In this document: piece after piece, positions 11,758 to 22,543 of the stretch
Layout of the letters: every line of letters starts with the position of its first letter
Position numbering within the stretch: position 1 is the stretch's first letter
Assembly (NCBI RefSeq): GCF_029784135.1
Contig: NC_073745.1
Location: 54,163,755 to 54,227,754 of the forward strand
Length of the DNA stretch: 64,000 nt
Direction of reading: 5' to 3'
Source: Toxorhynchites rutilus septentrionalis
Lineage: Eukaryota > Arthropoda > Insecta > Diptera > Culicidae
Translations under genes and position numbers: made by a program
Notes under the pieces: model-generated
Seen by the model: the letters and a program-made list of their open reading frames with translations, nothing else
Database searches by the model: none
What the model was told of the DNA's origin: nothing

Positions 11758-12115
11758 ATGAATGAAAATTTACTTTTCTATTTCGAATCGAAATTTTCGA
11801 AAACGCTTGGTCAATACCAAGAATCCTCTATGGAACAAGCATCTTCAGCCGAGGCGGTGATTGAATCGGTATACAATGAGGCTATAAAGATTGCCATCGG
11901 TTTCTTTGCTACAGGTCCTACTCTCGCTGTTATGGCAGAGAGTGGACATGTACCATTCGATCGACTCGTTACGAAGATTGTAACCAATAGAGCTCTATCC
12001 GTTGCCTTTCAATTCCTGACCGCAACCACGATGTCTCATTATTATCTCGGGCGAAGAACAGATTCAAAGAACACAAAAAAAATGTTAAACCGACTTAACA
12101 CAAATGAGCCTCATG
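11758..12115 (+). pseudogene. Non-LTR reverse transcriptase remnant (jockey-like, C-terminal part)
   Basis: The open frame contains A-I-K-I-A-I-G-F-F-A-T-G-P-T-L-A-V-M-A-E-S-G and LVTKIVTNRALSVAFQFLTA. This resembles the region after the RT domain in jockey-type elements, where 'IA(x)G(x)...TSP(x)(x)...AE(x)G(x)(x)PF' is conserved. The N-terminal RT motifs are absent and the frame switches into mariner-like sequence at about 12105. The assignment is from this motif alone. Confidence 0.55.
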
Positions 12116-12215
12116 GACCCGATTTTCATCCGCGAAATTCTGATGAATCGCAACGAAATCAACCAATTTCTGAAGTGGATGGAGATCGGTGATGCGAAGT
12201 CGGTTATCGAAGTGC
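12104..12215 (+). pseudogene. Mariner transposase fragment
   Basis: The plus-strand peptide ILMNRNEINQFLKWMEIGDA aligns by eye with the mariner block preceding the first catalytic Asp (relatives in this window read LLKRNELDPFLKKMVTGDEKW). Only about 30 residues are preserved and the Asp context has changed (GDEKW to GDAKS). It is an isolated scrap joined to the preceding non-LTR remnant. Confidence 0.5.
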
Positions 12216-13208
12216 AGTGGGCCGGCGCCTCGACAGATGCTCGGGATGTTTCGCTGGTAGTTTCTTATGCGTCATTTCATACTCTGAGCCTGGCACCAAT
12301 TGGTTACTACCCTTATGGCGTTATGGAACGATAACAAAACGATTTATATTTGGCCTAAATCGGATCATTTTAAATATGATGAGTTTCCAGTTGAAGTGAA
12401 GCTGATTAGATGTGGCTATATGAGTATGACAAGAAATCATGACTCCCATCATTTGATTGAATTGAATTTTGTATCCATTGTTAAAATCATCACGATGTAA
12501 AAGATTGATTAAAACAATTCACTGTTTTGAACAGCCTCAAGAATATGATGATTGCGCCGGCTAGTGACCATTCTATCCTGGATTCCTCGAGTCGAGAAAG
12601 ACACACCACGCTAGATATGAGGTACAGACTAGGGGGGCGTTGCTGATTAATGGTCAGCTGCATCCCAATAGGAAGTATCCCGTGTCGGGCACACGTACAG
12701 AGCATTGGAGACAGCAACATCCGAATTACGAAAACACTTGTAATACTAACCTCGAGCCAACCGCGAGTAATCGGTTACATATTACTAACATAGATAATAA
12801 GAAAATTTGTATTGAACTCCCGGCCCCGTGAGGCTAACGCCATATGAGCCTTTATAAAAATATATATTTTGGAAAAAAAAACAGTAATTGACAGCCACCA
12901 CGCCGAAGGTGTAAGGGGTCCCTTACACGATAAATAATAATAACATTACTTCATCAGAATGACAATAACAATGATCGTGTATGGTTGACAAAATTGATAT
13001 GAAGGGCAATAATGATGCAAATCCGGATTTTCTGATCTCTCCATCATTACTGTAATAGAGCAGGGACACTATCATTCAAGGTGTCTAGGATACAGTGCGA
13101 CATTTTGTGTCAAAATCTATGTTTGTGACCCAATTTACTCCTCCTATCCTCTTGTTCCTTTGACGGATAAACATTTGACAGTGCATGGGAAAAAAGGTTG
13201 CAAGTTTT
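12216..13208. other. Retroelement debris and unclassified sequence
   Basis: No intact gene. Around 12790-12880 the sequence ends in CCGTGAGGCTAACGCCATAT and AATATATATTTTGG followed by an A run, resembling the 3' tail of a non-LTR element. From 12890 to 13208 nothing is recognised apart from short AATAATAATAA low-complexity sequence. Confidence 0.3.
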
Positions 13209-14890
13209 TTGACGTAGAACTACGTCTTTCATTAAGGGTGCCAAATCAGAAAACAGGTCACGTTTTTATGAAATAAAGTTAACGTTAATAACTTTTTCTA
13301 CCCCGAACGGATTTTGGAGATTTACATACTAAACGAATCGGAAATTCCCCAAAATTTGTTTGATATGCTATACATTATAATCACATAGTCTGTATATGGT
13401 TTAAATTAATGAAAATTGGAAGCATTCTCATTTCTTCATACATATGTTCTGTCCATTTGTGTGCTTTCCCGAACAAATCTGTCTATAACGAGCAATTTAT
13501 TGACGACCAACGGAGGGGAAATCATAGGATTTGAAGTCTCCGTGAACAAAGGAAAAGTAGATGAATGAAGGGGAATACTTGCCTAGAGTATAAACAGTGA
13601 ATCTCGTTGAGGCAAACTTTAGAGGCGAATGAACTGCAAAGTTTAAAGCCTCTTAAAAACAAAGAAAGAAGAAGAAGGCAAACTTTCATTCGGCAATGGA
13701 CTGTTGAGCAATCCAGTTCACTTTGTTTTCGCTGCGCTACGATCTAAGATTGGACCCCACCAGTGGTAATCCAACTTGGATATCGTCGTTTGGTTTTTCT
13801 GTTCGTTTTTCGCGTTATTCGTATCGTGTGTTTTTCTTTCCTTGTCATAAATTGGATGCTTCACGTAGTGTGTGATGAGCATGAAGAAGAGGAAGGCCTC
13901 GAGGCCTGCAAAAAACGAACGCATTGCCAGGGGCAATACAATTTCGAGGCAAGCGTAATCTAATGATGCACGTGATGTTGATGCAGTGAAAAGCGCTCGC
14001 TCTGAACCGAGCCTTCGCGAGTGTGACACCGCATCGAACAACAGCGAAGTAGGCGATTTCGGTCGGTCGTTAATGTAAACGCCGTTACACAGGCAGCAAC
14101 CAAAATCAAGCTGCCCCCGCTTGTGGTGAAGGCGGTCGCTCTTGACAAACTCATCAGCGAATTCGCATCGATGGGTGTTACAGCAGAGTACAAGCTGTGT
14201 GGCATAAACCAGTCTTTTTCCAAGCAGTTAACATTGTTAGTTTAAGTTATTTGGGTTCGCGTGCCAGTCGCAAAACAGCCTTCAACTAGGATTGCATTTG
14301 CGCTAATATTGATCATAATGAAGCATTGCTACTGTTTTCGAGGTTGTTGATATCAACAAATTGATTATTGATATTAAACGAGGTTGTAGATATTAAAAGT
14401 TTATTTCGCTTGTTTAGTCACCAAGAAAGTAAATGTCGTTCTGGAATTTTGTATGCGATTAGGTTTCGCCTGCCAGTAGCAAAACTTCCTCCACAAAGGG
14501 TGACAGCTTGCAAGTGTTGTCATTGTTGTTGTTTTCATGCGGTGCCAAAGATATATTGATGTAGTTATGAGATGTGGATTAATGGTGCTGGTGCAACATG
14601 CATATAATCGATTGTAGCCGTGTCTATGTCAATTGCGAGAAAGGCCACCGGAATAGCGTTAGAGGTAAATTTGCAATGCATTGACATGAAATCAATTGCG
14701 ACATACGATTGTTTTGCGAGGGCAAGAGTGAATCATCAGTCAATTATCGTCAACTGATTCTACAATGAAAACACCATTTTAGAGATTATTTTGCTAAGCA
14801 GTTGTTTCTAAAATTTCACAGCATTATAGAATAATATCCGAAGATATAAACAAGCGACTTTTATAAAATAACACCGTAGTTCTACGTCAA
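13209..14890 (+). repeat. Dispersed repeat bounded by GACGTAG..CTACGTC near-palindromes, copy 2
   Basis: Starts TTGACGTAGAACTACGTC and ends CCGTAGTTCTACGTCAA. It matches copy 1 (9541-10899) over both outer parts, including TTCATTAAGGGTGCCAAATC at the left and TTCCAAGCAGTTAACATTG plus CACCAAGAAAGTAAATGTCG further right. It is longer than copy 1 because a block at about 13750-14220 contains ORF1-like sequence of a non-LTR element that copy 1 lacks. Confidence 0.72.
13860..14225 (+). pseudogene. Non-LTR retrotransposon ORF1 (gag-like) remnant
   Basis: Shifting between frames on plus gives M-S-M-K-K-R-K-A-S-R-P-A-K-N-E at 13880 and then I-K-L-P-P-L-V-V-K-A-V-A-L-D-K-L-I-S-E-F, followed by S-M-G-V-T-A-E-Y-K-L-C-G-I. 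The KLPPLVVK ... E(F/L)..(M/L)GV.AE(Y/F)KL pattern is characteristic of jockey-clade ORF1 proteins, RNA-binding chaperones of the element. Several stops and frame changes show it is dead. It lies wholly inside repeat copy 2. Confidence 0.55.
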
Positions 14891-15473
14891 CAATGCGGTC
14901 GTATCTTGGACACAACCTCCTATAATTTTTTCATGTAAAATGAACTTGAAAAATAAATTCAATTGACTCCGTATGACTTAGATTGAGACGAAAAGTTTTC
15001 CGCTTGCGTCTTAGTTTTAGACGACTGAAGTTTTCAGCATCCTAATTGTGAAAAAAATAATTACAATTGCTGACAAAAGTCAAACTTCCATGAAGTTGCT
15101 CTAGAATCCAAACATAGTAGACATTAGAATGCTATTTCTGAAATCAAAGAAAAAAATAAACATTTTAGTTCGTGATATGTTCTGTTTTTTTCATAATGAG
15201 AAAAATATGATTTGGAAATCTGTAATTAGCTTCTGTATATCCTCTTTCAACGTTATTCGTTGACACATTCAATTTTGTACCATTTGAGTAACTGACTGGT
15301 ATGCCTGGTATGTGAACCTCCTATCTTCCTGGCTACTAACACAATCAAAGTTCAACACAACCAAAACCCGTGAATCTTCCCACCTTCTATTTTTCACCTC
15401 GGGTGAGATACGGTGTCGTCATCTACGAAGGTATTACATGGTAATGAATCAAGCAATCAAGCATAAGTGCACC
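14891..15473. other. Intergenic, nothing recognised
   Basis: AT-rich sequence between the palindrome-edged repeat and the SINE. No ORF, repeat edge or RNA-like structure could be supported. Confidence 0.4.
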
Positions 15474-15750
15474 CGTGGCCGAGTGGTTAGCGTCTCACAT
15501 TATCATGCCGGGTGTTCGGGTTCGATTCCCGTTCTGGCCGGGGAATTTTTCGTCAAAGAAATTTCCCTCGACTTGCACTGTGGTCACGCATATTCTAGAG
15601 CTTGCCCCTCGGAATACATTCAAGGCGTGTTATTTGGCTTAAGAAATCTCAACTATGTATTAATAAATGACGCTAGTAAATGCATACGTTGAGACGGCAA
15701 AAGTTCCACAAGGAACGTTAACGCCATTCAAGAAGAAGAAGAAGAAGAAT
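15474..15750 (+). mobile_element. tRNA-derived SINE (Feilai-like), full copy
   Basis: The head has an RNA polymerase III A box (TGGCCGAGTGGTTAGCG, 15477-15493) and a B box (GGTTCGATTCCCG, about 15520-15532). It resembles a tRNA but continues into a unique body (CTTGCACTGTGGTCACGC ... CATTCAAGGCGTG) and a tail of (GAA)n at 15732-15748. Both boxes lie inside the transcribed part, so it carries its own promoter. A second, older copy lies at 56735-57005. The Feilai name is from memory of the Aedes family. Confidence 0.85.
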
Positions 15751-16220
15751 CAAGCATAAGCTATTGAGATTACTATTGAAAAATACAGTTTTTAATTGTG
15801 AATAGATCAATGAAAGAATTTCAAAATGGTTTTCGAATGCTCATAACATTGTTTTCATTGATAGTTTTCATTTCGAAGATGTGTATATTTTTCTTACGAC
15901 TATGAAGGCTAGGGTTGCTGCATTCCTCGAAGCAATAAAAATGATCGTGTAGGGTTGAAGAATAATGATGATGCCGTATGCCCTTAGAAAAATCCTCGGT
16001 CGAAAACTACTAAATACATTTGGTAATGTAAAATTAGTAGAATGTACAAATTTTTTGTACATATTGTCAACAAACCTGCATCCCTACCAGAGATTAGTAT
16101 ATTTTACTCGATAACATTAGTAAGCTTGGATATTGTCATATCTGAAAATTGGTGAGAAAAGCGCGTATTAACCATTTTCATTGTTCCCATAAGGCAATAC
16201 GGAGGTATAATAAGGATATA

Positions 16221-17523
16221 AGGACCGTATCGTTAATTATGGGTACGCTCAAAACACAGCTTTATTTCAAATATGGCATTTATTTTTCAGTTCTGATATC
16301 AAAATATTGTATCTTATGAATGAAAGAAAGGAGTAACAGTAAAAAATAATCAAGAATCTGATTTTCGCGCCAATGATCGCACCTGCTTCTTGATGTCCCT
16401 CATTAGGTTCTGGACACCCGTCTCATCGACTTGTTTGCTCACATTTATCCAATCCTTTTTGAACTGCTCAAGGTCATCGGCTGCCTTGTCCTTCTTCCGC
16501 AGTCGTCCCTTCATCAAAGCCCAAAATTTTTCAATAGGTCTTATTTGCGGACAATTTGGAGGATTCATCTCCTTTTCCACAAAATCGACATTATTCTCGC
16601 GATACCAATCCAAGGTCAAACGTGCATAGTGGCATGATGCCAAATCAGGCCAAAATAGTGTCGGACCAGTGTGCTTTCGGATGAGCGGTAACACACGCTT
16701 TTGGAGACATTCTTTCCGGTAAATTTCACCATTCATATTCCCGAGAGTGAAGAAAGGAGATGATTTCATGCCACATTGACAAACAGCTTGCCAAACCAGC
16801 ACTTTCTTACCGAATTTTTCGCAAAAAAATTGACTTCTCCGCGTTCGGGACATCTGTTCCTTGCTTTACAGTGTAAAACTGTGCCCCAGGAAGAGTTTTG
16901 TAGTCCAGTTTGACGTAGGTTTCATCATCCATGACGATGCACAGTTCGCGTTTGCTTAAAATCCCATCGTAAAGCTTACGGGCACGGGTTTTCACGGAAC
17001 TTGCCTGAATTTGGCTGCGTTTGGGACATTTTTGCTTTCTATATGCCTTCAGTGAGTTACGTTCTTTGGCACGTTGAACCATACCGATTGATGTTCCACA
17101 CTTTTTTGCGCAATCCCGTATCGATAATTCCTTTTTTCTTTCAAATTGCCTGCAAATCTTTTTATCCAAGTTTGGCTTGGATGGCTCAGGTTTTCTGCCG
17201 CGACCGGGTAGATCCTTCAATGTATTATACATACCAAATCGCTTGATAGCGTTTTGGACCGCATGGACGCTTACTCCTTCCGCCTTCGCCAATTTTCTCA
17301 TTGATATTCCTGTTTCGGAGCAGTATCTGGTCACAATGGATTTTCGTTTTTCTTCTGTTAGCCCTCTCATGATTGCACTTTTAGGAAAAAACGATCTTTT
17401 AACAATGCTAACTGAACGCTAACTGTGTCAACAACAGGAGAAAAATAAACAGCTGTCAAAACAAGCTATAGTCTTTTTCAGACGGAGACTCTAAGGCGTA
17501 CCCATAAATAACGATACGGTCCT
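16221..17523 (-). mobile_element. DD37E Tc1/mariner transposon (ITmD37E type), near-intact
   Basis: 1303 bp, ends AGGACCGTATCGTTAATTAT and (inverse complement of the right end) AGGACCGTATCGTTATTTAT, a long inverted repeat with one or two mismatches. TA flanks at 16219-16220 and 17524-17525. It carries a single transposase gene on the minus strand occupying most of the element. It sits inside the CACT-ended element, so it is younger than that element. Confidence 0.93.
16350..17370 (-). pseudogene. DD37E transposase with one frameshift
   Basis: The start at 17370 (MRGLTEEKRKSIVTRYCSE) leads into two helix-turn-helix motifs (ISMRKLAKAEGVSVHAVQ; LSIRDCAKKCGTSIGMVQ) joined by a GRGRKP linker. The catalytic triad is visible: VMDDETYV, FWPDLASCHYA, and CPQIRPIEKFW, with exactly 37 residues between the second Asp and the Glu. 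This is the DD37E signature known from mosquitoes. The frame changes once, at a T7 run (minus strand) near 16830, between VPNAEKSIF and EKFGKKVLVW. Otherwise it stays open to the TAA at 16350. A single-base slip makes this either a recently dead gene or a sequencing artefact. Confidence 0.9.
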
Positions 17524-17785
17524 TAATTCTGATACGTGCATTTTCGGCGAGAAAATGTAGCCGAAAATGTAGCTTCCGAATCGTTGTTCTGCTTGACATA
17601 TGTGTTTATTAGTACGGTCGAAAATGACTATAGATTGGTAGTATTTACCAAAAAATTCGTTATATTTACTAATTATTTCTCTCAGTGTGGAGAGTGTCTC
17701 GCTAGTATTGCCATTACTGATAATGTCGATGCTACTGATCGTGTAAGGGCCGCTTAACATAGATCAAAACTAATGATTATTTTTG

Positions 17786-17815
17786 GCCGAAGTCACACAA
17801 AGCGGTGACTTCGGC
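17786..17815. repeat. 11-bp inverted repeat hairpin
   Basis: GCCGAAGTCAC (17786-17796), 8-nt loop ACAAAGCG, then GTGACTTCGGC (17805-17815), a perfect match. No gene adjoins it and there is no T run that would suggest a Pol III terminator. Confidence 0.8.
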
Positions 17816-18307
17816 TAAACTCTCGATAGCTATCGTGGCGGTTTTGCATGCAGCTTGTATATTCGTTCCACCACCACTTTATTCCACAATACGATTAAAA
17901 AAATTTCTTTTATTTTTAGGCTCATTTAATGTTATAAATCGGTATGTCAGTCGGGATGCTGGAAATTAATTTTGGGTGTAAGCATGAGATTTTTCTGTGA
18001 TGTTATTCGATTTACGCATCAAAATTTGATGAATTATTAAACCATAACTATTTGTATTACAGTTAAGTATTATTTATTGGAAATAGTGAAAATATGTCTC
18101 ATACAAAACAGCTTTCAACAATATTCGCAATATTTTGCAATATTTTACTAATCTTTCTCCGTTTTTGACCCAACCTCTTAGACCCATTTCCTTCCCCAAC
18201 GACGGAACGAGAAATATTGATATCATTTCATAGCTAATAATGATACGATTTTCAAAATGGTTCTGTGGAATTTTTGTGAAAGCAGAAAAATCTATAATTT
18301 GTAATTA
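17816..18307. other. Intergenic, nothing recognised
   Basis: AT-rich sequence between the hairpin and the pogo-like end. No coding or repeat signal was found. Confidence 0.4.
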
Positions 18308-19824
18308 CAGCACTCGTTCGCTAACTGGGCGTTGTTTAATTGGGCTGCTTTTTGACCGGGCGCTCGCTTACTGGGCGATAACCCAGTTAAAAATCAGTTA
18401 AACGTCAAATATAATGTAAACAACAACATTGGTGAGGGGTACTCCAATGCATCACGGTCATCAATACACTGAGAGAAATAATTAGTATATTCTAGTATAT
18501 ATAAATGGTAAAAACAAGTGTCAAAATATATAGCAGAATATCGGCCCAACATCGATCCTGCTTTCGGAATTTCGGACCATCGTCCAATTTATTAATATCA
18601 AGTTGCAATACGAATGCATTTTCAGTTCTTGTAATAAAGACATAAAAGGTTACCTTTTGTTCATCTATTTCCATCAAATAAAATTTCAACAAACAAAATG
18701 TAATCGATTAATTACATTGTTTATGCTGGCACAATTTGCAGATGGGTTTACATCCACGCCCGGAGAATTTTGCTGCTAATGCATATCTGCATTGGCGTTT
18801 TGTTGTCGGTGCTATTTGGCGAGTTCGCGTAGCACAAAAATCGGATGAATTTCATTGGCACAATACTTGTGAGATAGATCAAGTGGACCAGCTGAAGATT
18901 TATTAAAAAGTTGGCATAAACTGCTCCCAGAAACTCTACAAGTTTACCTAGAAGGAAAACAAAAGGACAGATTTTATCCCGTTTAGTTCGAGGGAATCAT
19001 AAGTAGCTCCGGAATTTACATAGTATAAGTACACATACCAATGGTTTTACGATCGATAGGCGTAGGAATGCACTTTCTTTGGGATTGAAGACTCAATCGA
19101 ATAAGCACCAATACGAACAGTGGAACACACCTACTCTGTTTTGAACCACCGCTGCTGCTCAGTGATATATTTAGCAGCGGTCGTTTTAATATGGGTTTGA
19201 TGTTAATTGTAATTTGGATGAATTGTGTCACTCAAAAAAAATGATCTAATGATGTTTCAGAGACACCTTGATTCGTTCTAGTTTAACATATTATCGGGGA
19301 GAATTTTTTTCATCCGATGTTCAAAAACCACATAAAACGTTAACATAAACAACCGTATAGCTAATGGACACTTAATTGAAATTATAACCCAGCGAAGCAA
19401 TTTATATCTAACCGATTCAGACACGTCTTCAAATGTAGAAATAACCATTATTACATTAAAGAAGAATTTTAAAGAAATATATTTTAAAAAGCGAATAAAA
19501 AAAAATGAACAAAACACAACAAGAGCTCACATGCTTTTTCTATGCCATTCCATGTCAATTAGTTTCGTGCGCAACACTTTAAGTCGGCTAACGTCTGCTG
19601 CATCGTTCTTCACAAATTTCAGTAGGCAATCCAAAGACGACCAATTATTTGTGTCCCATTACAGGTCTGGCCAATTAATTAGATGTCGAATTAGTGTTAA
19701 CTTACTCTACATGCAAGGTTATTTGGCAATACCAAATAACCTAATAAGTCTGTTGTAATACGAATATACGATTGATCACCGGCAACTATTAGGGATATAA
19801 ATGTTATATATAAATGGTGGCTAT

Positions 19825-20959
19825 TAGATTGCATTACCGAGCCAAAATTTCAATAATTTCATTACCGAAAAAACCGGTAAAAAACATACTTTAAAATAAA
19901 CCATTTTCTTGTAGAAACGGCTTTTATTTATAATGATTGGTTTACAAAAAAACATTTTGCAAGTTTTTGCTGGTTAAAGTAATATACTTAAGGACACAGA
20001 GAATGTTAATTTTGTCGTAGATCGGATCTTATTAACACAATTCCCAGAAGAGGAAAACGCCCGTTCAGAGTCCAATTATGTTGGGTAGAAGAGTATCGAA
20101 TACCATTGTCATGTATTTGCCTCTGATGCCCTCCGTACGAAAACTCTTGTCCGATGGTTTTCATCAATCCGTTTACAGACGTTGAGCTTGGACTGGACGT
20201 TGACCTTGACCTTTGACTGTTGCAATCGTCGTTCAAGTTTGATGCTCCTTAATGCTCAACTGTTCTGCAGGTTTCCCATCGTCCAGTGATTTTTTTTTCC
20301 TCCTGTTGTCCTCCTACTGAATCAATATCATCATCGTCAAAGTTGATCAAGTCAGGAACAATTTCAAATGCCTGCTTGATCAATGCAGTCCCCGACGTTT
20401 GATATAAAACGCCAAAGTCTCCATAATTGTGTCACGACCACGAGCCGGGAACAAATCTGCATATATGAAACGTCCTTCTGCAATCCTTCCAATCAGGGCT
20501 TCAAGCAGCAGATTCGAAATGTTTGATGGTTACTCCGATAGCTGTTCTAGCATAAATTGCAATCTGACGTCAGCTTCAAAAAGGGTGCATTTCTTCCGCA
20601 ATGCCAGTTCAACAGCGACCAGAACTGGTTCGAGGGCATCAACCAATTCCTTTATCGCTGTCTGTTCATCATCGCTGTAGCTTATCTTGTGTTTCGTTTT
20701 CAGATCTAGCAGCGATTTTAGAACTGCAGTTCTGAGGTCGTAGAATCGGCGCTACACTGCCAGTTATGTTTTTTCGATCTTATTTGATTTTTGAGAAATA
20801 TTTCAAAGCGGCATAAAGGCAAATATTATTTATGGTGTAAAAATAAAAATTACCGAAATTACCGGTTATTGATTGTAAAATTACCGGTAATTCGGTAATG
20901 GAAAATTGCCCGGTATTACCGGTAAAACCGATAACGGTAAAACCGGTTAACAATCCCTA
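19825..20959 (-). mobile_element. hAT-superfamily transposon, copy A, with 8-bp target duplication
   Basis: Bounded by the 8-bp direct repeat GTGGCTAT (19817-19824 and 20960-20967), the hallmark of hAT insertion. Ends are TAGATTGCATTACCG and, inverted, TAGGGATTGTTAACCGG. Many copies of the subterminal motif ACCGGTAA occur near both ends, as in other hAT elements where they bind transposase. The interior encodes a decayed transposase on the minus strand. A second copy at 31042-35529 is interrupted by other elements. Confidence 0.9.
19974..20075 (-). pseudogene. hAT transposase C-terminal dimerisation segment
   Basis: The minus strand from 20075 reads LDSERAFSSSGNCVNKIRS and continues to a TAA at 19974. 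SERAFS(x)(x)GN with the following NK(x)R is the conserved core of the hAT family C-terminal dimerisation domain. Further upstream on minus (20140-20700) only scattered pieces remain. The same segment, slightly altered (SERTFSSSGNFVNEI), is present in copy B near 34260-34300. Confidence 0.75.
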
Positions 20960-21346
20960 GTGGCTATGGTCATAAAATTGCTCCGATGGGATATGAACTC
21001 CGATTGTTTGGATTATCAAGCCGCAGCTATCTTGCACGGCTATCTGAAATATGATTCTAGGCAGTGAAAGCTCTGATACGAAATAGTTGTAATCGGATAC
21101 GGCATTCCTGGTTGTCGATTGTGTTTTAGTGAAAATGTCGCAAAATTTATATAGAAATGGTTAAATAAAGTAGCACTGAACAGAACATGTTTCAAGTAAT
21201 CAAATAACATGAAGTAAAAAACAATTTTAACAATTTCAAACTGCCTTTGGGCCTGCCCAGCATATGCCCAGCAAACATTAAATCGTAAAAAATCTAAAAT
21301 TGGAGGTGATATACATACATCCAAGACACATTACTTGTATGATGTG

Positions 21347-21524
21347 CAGTGACGTCGAGTGAAGCTTTTGCACCCGGGGCGGGAGAGTTGATTTGCATCC
21401 CCACTCCCCATCAGAAATCATATTTATCCAATTTCTTCATAAAAATTCGGTTCATTCTGCACCCTTAAAACCTTGCACCCGGGGGTGGGCCGCCCCCTCC
21501 GCACCACCCAGGCGACGCCACTTA
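21347..21524. mobile_element. Small MITE with CAGTGRCGTCG ends
   Basis: Left end CAGTGACGTCGAGTG; right end inverted AAGTGGCGTCGCCTGG; length about 178 bp. The interior twice carries a CTTTTGCACCCGGGG / CTTGCACCCGGGGG phrase, so the two halves are partly duplicated. No target duplication could be fixed. CAGTGGCG-type ends are common in hAT-like MITEs, so that class is a guess. Confidence 0.6.
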
Positions 21525-22543
21525 TAATGTGTATAACTGGCATATGAATACGAAATTGGATGCCATATACATGTATATGGGGTATATGATGTTATATAAA
21601 CGATAATTATACGATTTAATTTTTGCTGGGATGTTCACGCCTCCACGTTTGCATGGATGGGCTGGCTAGGCGCACCATATACATGCAATTTATATTAGTC
21701 ATATTTGTATGTTTGTGAATATAAACCTAAAAATAAAATAACTACACTAAAGCTTCGCTTCAAACAAGTTATACAGTAGTCAAATCACGCAATAAACATC
21801 AATAACTGGAAATCTCTTATCAATATTTGTTAACATTTAAAGATGTGCTCAACTCCAGTTTTGTTGACAACTTTTATGCATTCAATTAAATCGTACGATA
21901 ATTATATATAAACATAAACATTCCCACCTTTTCACCTTCATTAAACACCTCGTAGTAGAAATCTGACAGTAAGCATACACTCTCCTACGAAACATAGTGG
22001 GAAAAAAAATTCGTCGATGTAAACAAGCGGTGAAAAAGGAGACACTTTTTGACGAGTGATTCGTATGGAATTTCACTGCCGTGCTTGTAGGCTAAACCAA
22101 TTATTAGTGCGGTAGAAAATGGCAAGATTGGTTGCATTTACTAAAAAAATCGTTATATTTACGAATTATTTCTCTTAGTGTAGTTTTCATTTTGCGCTTC
22201 CATATTTTTCAACACATATCTTTTCTGAGTGTATCCATTGACGTTCCCCCAGTATTTTTTGGCGTTTGAAAAGTCAGCCCAGTTAACGAGCGGAATTCGC
22301 TAACTGGGTGGCACCTTCTTCCCAGTTAGCGGACAATCGCTGTACACTTAGAAAAATTCTCGGTAGAAAACTACCGAATACATTTGGTAATGCAAACATT
22401 AGTACCATGTACAAATTTTTAGTACATATTGTCAACAAACCCGCATCCCAACCAGAGGTTAATATATTTTACTCGATAACATTAGTAAACTTAAATGTTA
22501 TCATATCTGAAGACTGGTGAGAAAAGCGCGTATTAACCATTTA

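Larger units (their letters stand above)
15981..17687. repeat. CACT-ended TA-inserting element, copy 1, split by a DD37E transposon
   Basis: The left part (15981-16220) reads CCTTAGAAAAATCCTCGGTC...; the right part (17526-17687) ends AATTATTTCTCTCAGTGTGG. The same left and right halves recur at 22345 and 26257, where the ends are CACTTAGAAAAAT and ATTTCTCTTAGTG next to TA, giving a short imperfect inverted repeat. No coding capacity remains once the nested transposon at 16221-17523 is removed, so this is a MITE-like non-autonomous element of about 400 bp. Confidence 0.75.
18467..22180. repeat. CACT-ended TA-inserting element, copy 2, greatly expanded by insertions
   Basis: The left end CACTGAGAGAAATAATTAGT follows TA (18465-18466). 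The right end inverted is CACTAAGAGAAATAATTCGT, before TA (22181-22182), a clear 20-bp inverted repeat with three mismatches. The right half matches copy 1 near 17600-17687 and copy 3 near 26170-26257. The interior holds hAT copy A and a 178-bp MITE plus unclassified AT-rich DNA. Confidence 0.7.
18308..22342. mobile_element. Pogo/Tigger-like element ends 4 kb apart enclosing nested insertions
   Basis: The left end is CAGCACTCGTTCGCTAACTG after TA (18306-18307). The right end, inverted, reads CAGCGATTGTCCGCTAACTG before TA (22343-22344). CAG termini, TA target and iterated (G)CTAACTGGGC motifs (18319, 18375, 22300, 22320) are typical of pogo/Tigger elements. No transposase of that type was found inside. 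The interior is filled by the CACT-ended element (18467-22180), which itself contains an hAT and a MITE, so the original pogo-like element may have been only about 320 bp. Confidence 0.65.

Noticed and set aside
15474..15545. tRNA gene
   Set aside because: A and B boxes are present but the sequence continues into a SINE body with a GAA tail and has a second copy; the acceptor stem does not close.
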